DNA from: UBA2256 sp964531105
GTDB taxonomy: Bacteria > Spirochaetota > Spirochaetia > Treponematales > Rectinemataceae
DNA: 64,000 nt
NCBI GenBank assembly: GCA_964531105.1
Contig: CAZHFN010000005.1
Span: forward strand, 13,745 to 77,744
Direction: 5' to 3'
Part shown: in pieces, positions 7,645 through 14,831 of the stretch
Position numbering within the stretch: position 1 is the stretch's first letter
Layout of the letters: each line of letters starts with the position of its first letter
Notes under the pieces: model-generated
Told to the model about the DNA's origin: nothing
Databases searched by the model: none
Seen by the model: the letters and a program-made list of their open reading frames with translations, nothing else
Made by a program: the position numbers and the translations under genes

Positions 7645-9543
7645 CTAATTTGAACCAGGCTCGTGGTTATTGATTTCTCGTATTTTGACTATATCCACCT
7701 TAGGCTTGCGGTCAGCGGTTGAAAGCCCGTTGGTCTCGGTACCCACATCATAGAGTTGGGTATAGCAATAACCGCAGAAAAGGCCCGAATCCAGGGCGTC
7801 TTTCGTGTACTCCCTGATCAGCTCGGCAGTCTCGGTATTTCCTTCCGTCTTGTACCATCCGAAACCTCCGTATTCGCTCAAGAATAGGGGTTTTTCACCG
7901 ATCCGAGCGTCGCTGTCCACGAAAAGGCTTCGAGTTTTTGTCGCCACCTGATACAAAAGATTGAAGGCTAGAACCTTGGGAACCGACAGATTATTGAGAA
8001 CCGCTATGTCCTGGCGCTTAAGAGCAGCGTAAAAAGCCCTGGCCAGACTCGGACTCTTCAGGTAGTGATGAATATCGATTATATCACCCCCAAAATGTTC
8101 CCAGCCCGAGTTGTCGATGACAGGTCTCGTGGGATCCAAAGCCTTGGCCAGCGCTGTCATCTCTAGAACGAAGCGCCGAGTCCGCGATTTTCGGCCATAG
8201 ATACCCCAAATGCCCCAGGTTTCGTTGAATAAAATCCCCAGCACGCAGGAGGGATGGGCCATGTCCCTGGCGATGAGAGAACGCAGCTCGGCTTCATAGT
8301 CCTCAAACGCCTTGCGGGAAGGAAGGTAGAATGATGGCATCTCGAAACTCGTAAAAAAACCCAGCTTGTCGCAGAGATACTGAAAATAAGGACTCTCTAC
8401 CTTTTGGTGAATCCTGGCTCCGTTGAAGCCCATGGCCTTGGCGGCTAAGATATCCTTCTCCATAGCCTCCCTGCTGGGCGCCGCGTAAGAAGTCCCGGGA
8501 TAATAGCCCTGAATGAGCACAAGCCTGAGTAATAGGGCTCGATCGTTTAAAAGGAATTCCCCACCCTTAAGACCTATTTTTCTAAGCCCAAAATAGCTCT
8601 CCACCTGGTCCAGAACCTCCTTACCCCGCAGAAGTCTGTAAACAATGGGATGGAGGATCGGGTTCTCGGGCGACCAGAAGGCTCCACCCACAAGGTCGAA
8701 TCCAAACTCGAAAGAAAATCGCCCCTCTGAACCTGGCCCGGAGGCTTCAATGTAGGATTGGGAACCATCAGGATGCCTGAGGCAGACCTCCAGCCTAAGT
8801 GGGTCTTCGGGCGAAGGCATTGCCGCTATGCTGCGGTTCGACTCCACCGGCCGATCATCGAGCTCCCAAGCATCAGAGACCAGCCACGCCCTGCCCCGTA
8901 CCAGCGCGCTGTCGAAATCCGGCTCAAGCCTTGCGCCGGCTAGATACCGTTCTCCCGTCTCCTCTATCCAAACGCTCTGCCAGATGCCTGCAATGCCCGG
9001 ATACCAGACCAGGAAGGGAAAGGGCAGGAAGCTCTGCTTGCCCCGCACCTGAAAGGGACTCCGGGAATCCCTGACCAATATTTCCAAAAGATTCTCGCCA
9101 GGCATACAGGCTTTGCTCATATCGGCAGAGAAAGAGGAATACCCTCCCCTGTGTCCAGCCACTTCCTTGCCGTTGACAAAGACCCGAGCCTCGTAATCGC
9201 AGGCTCCTACATGGAGAATCCAGCGCCTATTCGGTTTGTCAGGCAGGAAGAAGGTTCTGGAATACAACCAGACTCCTTTATCCTTTGAAATCACTCCCGA
9301 AGCTTCACTCCCTATGGGGAAAGGAACTCTAATTTGTTCTTTTGGCCGATCACGCGTATCGCCAGAGTTGGTCGAAGCAAGGGTTTCGCCTAGGCGTCGC
9401 CCCATCCGGAATTCACGCAGTCGAGAAAAATCCCAGAGTCCGTCGAGAGATATCCAGGTTTTTCTTACCCAGCTTGGGTTTGGATGTTCAGAAAAAACAG
9501 GGGTTTCAGCTTTGTGATCCAGCGACTCAGGAGGGCGGTTCAT
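7645..9543 (-). CDS. Glycoside hydrolase family 2 (beta-glucuronidase/beta-galactosidase-like)
   Basis: A 632-residue GH2 enzyme. The N-terminal sugar-binding jelly-roll begins with SLDGLWDFS and contains the RRWILHVGACDYEARVFVNG strand pattern; an immunoglobulin-like domain follows, then a TIM barrel. The likely acid/base is E441 in GILFNETWG and the nucleophile E557 in PLFLSEYGGFG. There is no signal peptide, so it should act in the cytoplasm on imported glycosides. GH2 covers beta-glucuronidase, beta-galactosidase and beta-mannosidase, and the specificity cannot be read from sequence alone; the hexuronate pathway in this window makes a glucuronide substrate attractive. Its ATG overlaps the stop of the greB-like gene (ATGA). 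Confidence 0.88.
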   Translation of the reverse strand: MNRPPESLDHKAETPVFSEHPNPSWVRKTWISLDGLWDFSRLREFRMGRRLGETLASTNSGDTRDRPKEQIRVPFPIGSEASGVISKDKGVWLYSRTFFLPDKPNRRWILHVGACDYEARVFVNGKEVAGHRGGYSSFSADMSKACMPGENLLEILVRDSRSPFQVRGKQSFLPFPFLVWYPGIAGIWQSVWIEETGERYLAGARLEPDFDSALVRGRAWLVSDAWELDDRPVESNRSIAAMPSPEDPLRLEVCLRHPDGSQSYIEASGPGSEGRFSFEFGFDLVGGAFWSPENPILHPIVYRLLRGKEVLDQVESYFGLRKIGLKGGEFLLNDRALLLRLVLIQGYYPGTSYAAPSREAMEKDILAAKAMGFNGARIHQKVESPYFQYLCDKLGFFTSFEMPSFYLPSRKAFEDYEAELRSLIARDMAHPSCVLGILFNETWGIWGIYGRKSRTRRFVLEMTALAKALDPTRPVIDNSGWEHFGGDIIDIHHYLKSPSLARAFYAALKRQDIAVLNNLSVPKVLAFNLLYQVATKTRSLFVDSDARIGEKPLFLSEYGGFGWYKTEGNTETAELIREYTKDALDSGLFCGYCYTQLYDVGTETNGLSTADRKPKVDIVKIREINNHEPGSN

Positions 9544-10070
9544 GCTTCTTCGGCGTAGGTAATGCCAATTATTTTTAATCTACTCTCACCCATGGGGAGC
9601 TTTACTACAACCTGGTCACCTACAGCCCTGCCTATAAGAGCCTTGGCAACAGGACTTGCCCAGTTTATCCAGCCCCGCTCGGGGTCGCTCTCGTCGACTC
9701 CTACAATCCTGTAGCTGGATTCGGAGCCATCCGAGGCTCTCACCTCCGCGACAAGGCCGAAAACAATCCGCTCAAGACTCGCGGGCGGCTCTACAACTTC
9801 CAAGGATGCCTTCATGCGGCTCAAATACGCGATACGTCGGTCAATTTGGGAAAGTGCCCTGAGCGCTTCGGCCTTGTCCTCAGCCGCCGCCAGTACGGCG
9901 GCGGCTTTCGGCCTCTGCTCATCGCTTAGACTGCGGAGTTCCTCTGCCAGCCTGCGAGCCCCAACAGGGGTCATGTAGTTGCGTACACCCGGTGGCAATG
10001 GAAGAGGGATATCGTGCATGTCGTCGGTTTCGTCCGAGCCTGCATCCTCGTTCACAAAGGCTCTGCTCAT
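9540..10070 (-). CDS. greB: GreA/GreB-family transcription elongation factor
   Basis: A 176-residue protein with the two Gre domains: an N-terminal coiled coil that enters the RNA polymerase secondary channel (YMTPVGARRLAEELRSL, then an alanine-rich heptad stretch) and a C-terminal FKBP-like domain with YRIVGVDESDPERGWINWASPVAKALIGR. The last motif is closer to GreB-like proteins than to classic GreA. An acidic N-terminal extension of about 30 residues (DAGSDETDDMHD) precedes the Gre fold. Gre factors rescue backtracked polymerase by stimulating transcript cleavage. The D-E pair expected at the coiled-coil tip is not obvious, so it could be a Gre-like anti-cleavage paralogue. Overlaps the GH2 start. 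Confidence 0.8.
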   Translation of the reverse strand: MSRAFVNEDAGSDETDDMHDIPLPLPPGVRNYMTPVGARRLAEELRSLSDEQRPKAAAVLAAAEDKAEALRALSQIDRRIAYLSRMKASLEVVEPPASLERIVFGLVAEVRASDGSESSYRIVGVDESDPERGWINWASPVAKALIGRAVGDQVVVKLPMGESRLKIIGITYAEEA

Positions 10071-10104
10071 GCCGGGAATATCCTAGTACCCCTTACGGCG
10101 TTTT

Positions 10105-10596
10105 TCATATTCTGGTTATGTACGATGACAGATCCCTTCGCCAGGTCTGCTTTTCCCCTTCCTTCTCCCAGCGAATTCTGCGCTTCACCACAAAACTGCC
10201 ATCGTTACCCTTGCGGTATTCCACTACACCAAAACAACCAGCTCCGAGATACACGATTTTTTCACCGGCTTCCAGAGTTTCGGCTACAGAAACCCTTTCA
10301 AGGGCGCAGTCGAAATGCACAGGATTACCGCTATCCTTGTCTGAAAGGGCTCCAGCCAGATCGAATATGGGTTTGTCGCAGATCACGCATAGCTGGGGCG
10401 GCTGATTTTTCTTCTGTTCGTCCTTGCGGATTCCCAGGACTGAGCTATCCCTGGGAACCTTGGCCTGTTGGGTATGAACCCCTTGGCCATGAGCCCCTCG
10501 GGGATGATTCCCATGACGGGACTGGCCCTGTCGAGGATTATGCTTTTTACTGCCTTCTCCCTGGCGCCCGTTGGGATTTTTTCCGTTATTTTCCAT
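10105..10596 (-). CDS. Conserved hypothetical zinc-ribbon protein
   Basis: A 163-residue soluble protein with no named function that I recognise. Residues 1-65 are low-complexity and basic (Gly, His, Gln, Asn, Arg-rich) and probably disordered. A compact CxxC...HxxC cluster follows (C70, C73, H94, C97; CVICDKP and VHFDCAL), a likely structural zinc site. The C-terminal half has a small beta-rich domain (KIVYLGAGCFGVVEYR) and ends with basic residues (KRRIRWEKEGEK). The basic tail and zinc site suggest nucleic-acid binding, but that is inference. It overlaps the preceding small gene by 11 bases, so the two are probably translated together. Confidence 0.65.
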   Translation of the reverse strand: MENNGKNPNGRQGEGSKKHNPRQGQSRHGNHPRGAHGQGVHTQQAKVPRDSSVLGIRKDEQKKNQPPQLCVICDKPIFDLAGALSDKDSGNPVHFDCALERVSVAETLEAGEKIVYLGAGCFGVVEYRKGNDGSFVVKRRIRWEKEGEKQTWRRDLSSYITRI

Positions 10597-10816
10597 CCTT
10601 TTCCTTTTTCTCCAATGTGTTAGTCAGAAAGCTGGCGATTCTGGTTACCGCGTCGTCCACATACCCATCATCATTCAATTTATGGCGCATCTCGCGGACT
10701 CTGTAAACATCCCTTATACCAGCTGTCAGGGGTGGCGGACCTGATGCAGGACCTGAAGCGGGGCTGGACCCCGCCCAGTCCATCGTATTTCTGCGAGTAG
10801 TTTCCCTTTTTTTCAT
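10586..10816 (-). CDS. Small FlgM-like protein
   Basis: A 76-residue protein. The first 30 residues are Pro/Ser/Gly/Arg-rich and probably disordered; the C-terminal half is helical with VYRVREMRHKLNDDGYVDD followed by AVTRIASFLTNTL. The spacing of the R..K..I-like helix, the G-Y-x-x-D turn and the IA..L helix resembles the sigma-28-binding half of the anti-sigma factor FlgM, which is also short and intrinsically disordered. The match is weak and by eye; no flagellar genes lie in the window. The start overlaps the yraN stop (ATGA) and the end overlaps the next gene by 11 bases, so it is firmly within this operon. Confidence 0.5.
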   Translation of the reverse strand: MKKRETTRRNTMDWAGSSPASGPASGPPPLTAGIRDVYRVREMRHKLNDDGYVDDAVTRIASFLTNTLEKKEKDGK

Positions 10817-11181
10817 AGTGTCTCGTCGAACGCTCCTTCATAACGCATCGGAACTCCGTCGCGGAAAAGGAAAATGACATCGTATCTAATTCTACTGTCC
10901 CTATATTTTCGATACTTGGAGAGGAAAATCTTAGAAGTTTCGATAATCCTGCGCTTCTTATCTCTGCCTACTGACCTGGCAAGGTCCATACAGCCGGCTT
11001 TCCTCCATCGTTTGACCTCGATAAAGGCAATAATACCTTCCCTTTCCGCGATGATATCGATCTCACCCCTGCCAGCCTTGAAATTGCGGTCCAAGAGAAC
11101 CCAACCCTCATTCTCGAGAAGGTCCGCGACTAAACCCTCGCCTGCTCTGCCGAAACCCGTGGAAGAAATAGATGTTTCCAC
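10813..11181 (-). CDS. yraN: YraN/UPF0102-family endonuclease-like protein
   Basis: A 122-residue UPF0102 protein with a PD-(D/E)xK nuclease fold. Conserved family motifs are GRAGEGLVADLLENEGW, NFKAGRGEIDIIAERE and IAFIEVKRW; the E-I-D and E-V-K residues would form the metal site. The biochemical role is unknown; the family often sits beside rplS or rnhB, as here. It is separated from rplS by a terminator, so it probably heads its own transcription unit continuing into the FlgM-like, zinc-ribbon, greB and GH2 genes. A purine-rich GAGGGAGGG lies just before the ATG. Confidence 0.9.
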   Translation of the reverse strand: METSISSTGFGRAGEGLVADLLENEGWVLLDRNFKAGRGEIDIIAEREGIIAFIEVKRWRKAGCMDLARSVGRDKKRRIIETSKIFLSKYRKYRDSRIRYDVIFLFRDGVPMRYEGAFDETL

Positions 11182-11233
11182 CCTCCCTCTACGCTCATCA
11201 GTGCCACCTGGGATTCAAACCAGTCGTCTGGGT

Positions 11234-11261
11234 AAAAAAAAGGCTGCCCACAAGGGCAGCC
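11234..11261 (-). terminator. Rho-independent terminator after rplS
   Basis: On the minus strand an 8-bp perfect stem GGCTGCCC/GGGCAGCC with a 4-base loop is followed by eight T residues. It lies just downstream of the rplS stop codon and separates the ribosomal block from yraN. Confidence 0.88.
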
Positions 11262-11284
11262 GATTGGAATCAAGAATAATTCTT

Positions 11285-11686
11285 TTATGCCTTGTCGGCG
11301 GGAGCTGCGGCAGGTGCGGCAACTGGTTCGTCCTTCTTGCTGGAAACAATGAGTTCCTTAACCTTGGACTTCTTACCCACCTTGCTGCGGATATAGTAGA
11401 GCTTGGATCTGCGTACTTTACCTCTGCGCAGCACCTCTACATTCTCCACTCTCGGCGAATTAAGGGGGAACACTCGTTCAACCCCGACGCCATAGGAATT
11501 TTTCCTCACGGTAAAGGTCTTGCCGATGCCAGCATTCTTGACGGCTATCACCAGGCCCTCATAGGCCTGGACACGCTCGGTCTTACCTTCCACGATCTTG
11601 AAGCTCACGCGTACGGTGTCACCCACCTTAAACGCGGGGAGCTCACTCTTCATCTGTTCGGCTTGAATGGACTGTACCAGGTTCAT
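11285..11686 (-). CDS. rplS: Ribosomal protein bL19
   Basis: A 133-residue large-subunit protein located at the 30S-50S interface. Hallmarks are PAFKVGDTVRVSFKIVEG, RVQAYEGLVIAVKNAG, FTVRKNSYGVGVERVFPLNS and RRGKVRRSKLYYIRSKVGK. A C-terminal tail rich in Ala/Pro/Lys extends beyond the usual end of about 115 residues. The frame is open further upstream, but the ATG at 11686 gives the conserved N-terminus MNLVQSIQAEQ and has a GGGGGA ribosome site. This means rplS starts inside the 3' end of trmD, a 44-base overlap. Confidence 0.95.
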   Translation of the reverse strand: MNLVQSIQAEQMKSELPAFKVGDTVRVSFKIVEGKTERVQAYEGLVIAVKNAGIGKTFTVRKNSYGVGVERVFPLNSPRVENVEVLRRGKVRRSKLYYIRSKVGKKSKVKELIVSSKKDEPVAAPAAAPADKA

Positions 11687-12413
11687 GCCATCCCCCTTCA
11701 TCGATTGCCTCGCGTAACAACCGGGCGACATCTTCCGCCAGATTGTCTTTCGTAAGAAGCTCGGGGCGGTAGGCCAGCGTCTTTAGGATGCTTGCCTTGA
11801 GCCTCCACCGTGCGATTTGTGCATGGTTCCCCGACAGAACAACGTCGGGGACCCGCATACTATCATAAACTGCAGGACGTGTATACTGGGGATACTCGAG
11901 AAGCCCCTTCGAGAAGCTTTCTTCCTCCAGGGATTCCCCGGAAATCACCCCAGGCATAAGGCGGTAGATCGCGTCCACCACTACCATGGCCGCCACCTCA
12001 CCGCTGGATAACACGTAATCTCCAATCGAAATCTCATCGGTTACCCTGCCGGCTATTATACGTTGATCCACACCCTCATAACGACCGCAGAGAATCACCA
12101 GCTGCTTTTCCTGTGAAAGCTCCTGGGCATAGGACTGGGTCAGAAGCCTTCCGGAAGGAGTGACGAAGATAGTGCGCACAGCCGGCGAACCCGCATCTTC
12201 TAGAGCCCTGTCCAAGGGTTCGGGCTTCATGAGCATTCCGGCTCCGCCCCCGAAAACCTCGTCATCGCACTTATGATGCTTGTCGGTGGCATAGTCCCGG
12301 ATATTGACCAGGGAATACTCCACATGGCCTGCGGCGACCGCCCGCTTCATGATCGAAGCCTCGAAATACGCCTTCAGTATCTCAGGAAACAGACTGAGCA
12401 ACGTAAGTCTCAT
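11643..12413 (-). CDS. trmD: tRNA (guanine-N1-)-methyltransferase
   Basis: A 256-residue trefoil-knot (SPOUT) enzyme that methylates G37 of tRNAs to prevent frameshifting. Recognised motifs: LTLLSLFPEIL, FGGGAGMLMKPEPLD, the knot segments VILCGRYEGVDQRI and SIGDYVLSSGEVAA, and the C-terminal region QYTRPAVYDSMRVPDVVLSGNH. The chosen ATG overlaps the rimM stop (ATGA); an in-frame ATG four codons upstream is a less likely alternative. The C-terminus runs 44 bases into rplS. Confidence 0.95.
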   Translation of the reverse strand: MRLTLLSLFPEILKAYFEASIMKRAVAAGHVEYSLVNIRDYATDKHHKCDDEVFGGGAGMLMKPEPLDRALEDAGSPAVRTIFVTPSGRLLTQSYAQELSQEKQLVILCGRYEGVDQRIIAGRVTDEISIGDYVLSSGEVAAMVVVDAIYRLMPGVISGESLEEESFSKGLLEYPQYTRPAVYDSMRVPDVVLSGNHAQIARWRLKASILKTLAYRPELLTKDNLAEDVARLLREAIDEGGWHEPGTVHSSRTDEE

Positions 12414-12940
12414 TCCATCAACCATCCTGCGAGAAGATCCAGCGTTCTCTTTTTTAGATCGACTTCTCCCACGAACTCATTCCTGAAGGGAAGTAGGAAG
12501 GTCCCGCCTGAACCAGCCCTGCTGACCTCCAGCAGAGGATCCGAGGCACCATCTAGTACAGCCTGGATCAAACCCACAACTTCTCCACCGCAGACAACGC
12601 GCAATCCTACAAGGTCATGAATATAGTATTCGTTTTTGCCGAGAGGGCTGGCTTCATCCCGGGGCAGATAAATTAACAATCCTGTGAGAGCTCTCGCCTT
12701 CTCCGGAGACTCATAGCCTGCAAAGACAAGGCCCAGCCCCCAATCGCCCCTTTCAGCAAAGGCTATAGGAAGCCTGTGCCCATCGCCCGGACGGCCCTCA
12801 GGCGCAACCAGTGCTGATTTGAGCCCTTCTATGTGCGAATATTCACCGGAATAACTGTGAACCTTGAGCGAACCTTTCACTCCCCGGGGCGCGCCGAGCT
12901 TGGCGACGGCCAGAAGTTCAGGTTCAGGTTTGTCGTTCAT
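12410..12940 (-). CDS. rimM: Ribosome maturation factor RimM
   Basis: A 176-residue two-domain protein that assists 16S rRNA processing and 30S head assembly, binding uS19. The N-terminal RimM barrel starts LLAVAKLGAPRGVKGSLKVHSYS; the C-terminal PRC-barrel includes NEYYIHDLVGLRVVCGGE and ends with LLPFRNEFVGEVDLKKRTL. It follows khpA by 10 bases and overlaps trmD by four, the usual gene order. Confidence 0.93.
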   Translation of the reverse strand: MNDKPEPELLAVAKLGAPRGVKGSLKVHSYSGEYSHIEGLKSALVAPEGRPGDGHRLPIAFAERGDWGLGLVFAGYESPEKARALTGLLIYLPRDEASPLGKNEYYIHDLVGLRVVCGGEVVGLIQAVLDGASDPLLEVSRAGSGGTFLLPFRNEFVGEVDLKKRTLDLLAGWLME

Positions 12941-12950
12941 CGAAAAAAGC

Positions 12951-13184
12951 TCAGTCCAGAATCTCCAGAATCACGCGCTTGGACTGAGCGTTGGCGCAGG
13001 CGGACAATATCGTCCTGATTGCCTTGGCTATACGGCCGTTTTTTCCAATTACCTTGCCAATGTCAGCCTCGGCGACCTTGAGTTCCAGAATTGTTGACTT
13101 TTCGCCTTCGATTACCTTGATGTCGACAGCTTCAGGCTCATCAACCAGCGATTTTACAATATATTCGACTAAGTCTCGTTCCAC
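12951..13184 (-). CDS. khpA: KH-domain RNA-binding protein KhpA
   Basis: A 77-residue single KH domain (YlqC/KhpA family). The GxxG RNA-binding loop is visible in VIGKNGRIAKAIRTIL. Family members bind RNA, partner with KhpB, and affect cell division and translation in Gram-positive bacteria; the role in spirochaetes is not established. Starts with GTG after GGAG. Lies between rpsP and rimM as in many genomes. Confidence 0.92.
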   Translation of the reverse strand: MERDLVEYIVKSLVDEPEAVDIKVIEGEKSTILELKVAEADIGKVIGKNGRIAKAIRTILSACANAQSKRVILEILD

Positions 13185-13209
13185 GGGTTTCTCCTTAAAA
13201 AAGAACAGG

Positions 13210-13236
13210 CCGCCGGAAAAGATTTTTCTCCGGCGG
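13210..13236 (-). terminator. Stem-loop between rpsP and khpA
   Basis: On the minus strand, an 8-bp perfect stem TCCGCCGG..CCGGCGGA-like (13210-13217 with 13229-13236) lies in the 71-base gap after rpsP. A T-run (TTCTTTTTT) follows about eight bases further on rather than immediately, so this is more likely a partial terminator or mRNA-stabilising element than a full stop. Confidence 0.45.
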
Positions 13237-13255
13237 ACTCAAGCGGAGCTACTCC

Positions 13256-13507
13256 CTATTTGACGTGGATGCTCTTCTTGTTGAGAAGCGCGCGGACAGT
13301 GTCGCTGGGCTGGGCGCCCCGCTCAAGCCAGAACTTAGCCTTGGATTCATCGATCAGAATCTGCTTGTCTACGGCTTCAATGGGGTGATACAGACCAATC
13401 TCGTCTATGGTCTTGCTATCACGAGGCAGACGGCTGTCCATGACAACGATGCGGTAAAAAGGACGGGCTTTGGCACCGAATTTCTTGAGCCTTATCTTCA
13501 CGCTCAC
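13256..13507 (-). CDS. rpsP: Ribosomal protein bS16
   Basis: An 83-residue small-subunit protein needed for 30S assembly. The N-terminus reads VKIRLKKFGAKARPFYRIVV, followed by DSRLPRDSKTIDEIGLYHP, both diagnostic; ERGAQPSDTVRALL closes the fold. GTG start preceded by a strong AGGAGGA site. It is the first gene of the rpsP-khpA-rimM-trmD-rplS block. Confidence 0.96.
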   Translation of the reverse strand: MSVKIRLKKFGAKARPFYRIVVMDSRLPRDSKTIDEIGLYHPIEAVDKQILIDESKAKFWLERGAQPSDTVRALLNKKSIHVK

Positions 13508-13651
13508 GGATTCCTCCTGAAACAGTTAAGGGAACTTGGATCCTCATTGCGAATCACATACCCCCGGCTTAAGGATCCGAATCGGGGAATTGCGCTCGAA
13601 CTTTATATCCCAACAGCCCTTTTAAGTCAACTCGTCGGGGAAACCCTGTTG

Positions 13652-13697
13652 AACCAAAGTAGAAATGTCCCCACGCGAACAAAGTAGAAATGTCCCC
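13652..13697. repeat. Two-copy short direct repeat, possible transposon-end relic
   Basis: The 17-mer AAAGTAGAAATGTCCCC occurs at 13656-13672 and again at 13681-13697, each preceded by GAAC or GAACC. The spot is intergenic between divergent rpsP and dus. AGTAGAAATGTCC-like ends resemble terminal repeats seen around some DDE-transposase elements, but no transposase remnant is present. Confidence 0.55.
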
Positions 13698-13771
13698 TTG
13701 CTAGGATCTGAGCGCTGGACTAGCCCAAGCCCTGGTTGTCATACCATTCTCGGCTATATACTATCCATTCA

Positions 13772-14773
13772 ATGTTACCATTTTCCAGGGGCTCCCTTCT
13801 TCTCGCTCCCATGGTGGGAATCACCAACCGTGCCTTCAGAACTCTTCTGGATGAATTGGGTGGCCCCGATTATGCCTTTACCGAAATGGCCAGCGCAGAG
13901 GCCTATATATCCAACGCACCTTTCGAGGCAGACTACACCGATCCACGGCCTAATCCGGCCCTCACCTCGGTGCAATTCTACGCCCGCAGCGCAAAAACCC
14001 TAGCTGAAGCCTGCCTTCGCCTCAAGGACAGGCCGGCGGAAGTCCTCCCTGCGGGCGTAGACATCAACTTTGGCTGCGCCGCTCCCCATATTCGTAAATC
14101 GGGGGGCGGATCTGCCTGGAGTTCCGACCCCCTCAAGGCTGCCGAACTGGTGGCGGCGGCCAGGGCTTCCTGGCCGGGCACCCTTTCAGCCAAAGTGCGC
14201 ATGGGCCCCGATGAGGATTACCCGCGACTTCTGGCCTTTTGCCAAGCCCTGGCCGCCGAGGGCCTGGATTTCTTAAGTCTCCACCCCAGGACAGACGATC
14301 AAAAGTTCAGGCGTAGCCCCCGTCACGAGTTCAGCCTGAGGATAGCCCGGGATATTTCCTGTCCTTTGGTTGCCAACGGCGACATAGCAAGCTCAAGCCA
14401 GGTAGCGGCCCTCCTCGGAACGCAGAAGGCCAATGCGGAAGGCCCTGGAGTATACGCTGTCATGATAGGCCGGGAAGCCGTTCGAAAACCCTGGATTTTC
14501 TCTGTCCTTCGCGCCCCGCTTTCACGCGAAAAGCGCATCGACAGACTGGAGCTTGGACTTCGCTTTCTCGCCTTGGCAGAGCTCTATCTGCCCAGAGCCT
14601 GGCAGCTGGAGAGTGCCAGACGTTTTTTCTCCTATTACTGCGAGCAATTCTCCTTCGCCCATCATATCAAATTTTCAATCATAAACAGCCCCAATCTGAG
14701 CGTCATGAATCAAGAACTCCACTCCTACTTCTCCCAGGTCCCCAACGACAGGTATCTCATCCTCTCCTATTGA
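13772..14773 (+). CDS. tRNA-dihydrouridine synthase
   Basis: A flavoenzyme of 333 residues that reduces uridines in tRNA D-loops using FMN and NADPH. The TIM barrel starts with LLLAPMVGITNRAFR; the FMN/substrate motif VDINFGCAAPHIRKSGGG carries the catalytic cysteine at C102, with Ala replacing the usual Pro after it. Further motifs are LSAKVRMG, LSLHPRTDDQ, PLVANGDIASSSQV and MIGREAVRKPWIF, then the helical C-terminal domain. It falls in the Dus family but I cannot assign DusA, B or C. The frame is open to 13736; the ATG at 13772 fits the family N-terminus best, though no strong ribosome site is seen. Confidence 0.88.
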   Translation: MLPFSRGSLLLAPMVGITNRAFRTLLDELGGPDYAFTEMASAEAYISNAPFEADYTDPRPNPALTSVQFYARSAKTLAEACLRLKDRPAEVLPAGVDINFGCAAPHIRKSGGGSAWSSDPLKAAELVAAARASWPGTLSAKVRMGPDEDYPRLLAFCQALAAEGLDFLSLHPRTDDQKFRRSPRHEFSLRIARDISCPLVANGDIASSSQVAALLGTQKANAEGPGVYAVMIGREAVRKPWIFSVLRAPLSREKRIDRLELGLRFLALAELYLPRAWQLESARRFFSYYCEQFSFAHHIKFSIINSPNLSVMNQELHSYFSQVPNDRYLILSY

Positions 14774-14799
14774 CTTGCTAACAGTTTTACAATTATAGT
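14770..14799 (+). promoter_or_regulatory. Candidate sigma-70 promoter for the acyl-CoA ligase
   Basis: TTGACT (14770-14775) and TATAGT (14794-14799) are 18 bases apart, upstream of an AAGGAG ribosome site and the ATG at 14832. The -35 box overlaps the dus stop codon. Confidence 0.55.
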
Positions 14800-14831
14800 T
14801 TTAGTGTAAAACTTGACCTTAAGGAGCATTC

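Noticed and set aside
11203..11225. tRNA T-arm-like sequence (GGTTTGAATCCC on the minus strand)
   Set aside because: There is no matching acceptor, D or anticodon arm; the upstream part is the rplS terminator, so this is not a tRNA gene.
10874..11755. 293-codon open frame on the plus strand
   Set aside because: It is antisense to yraN, the terminator and rplS, all strongly supported; its translation shows no recognisable domain.
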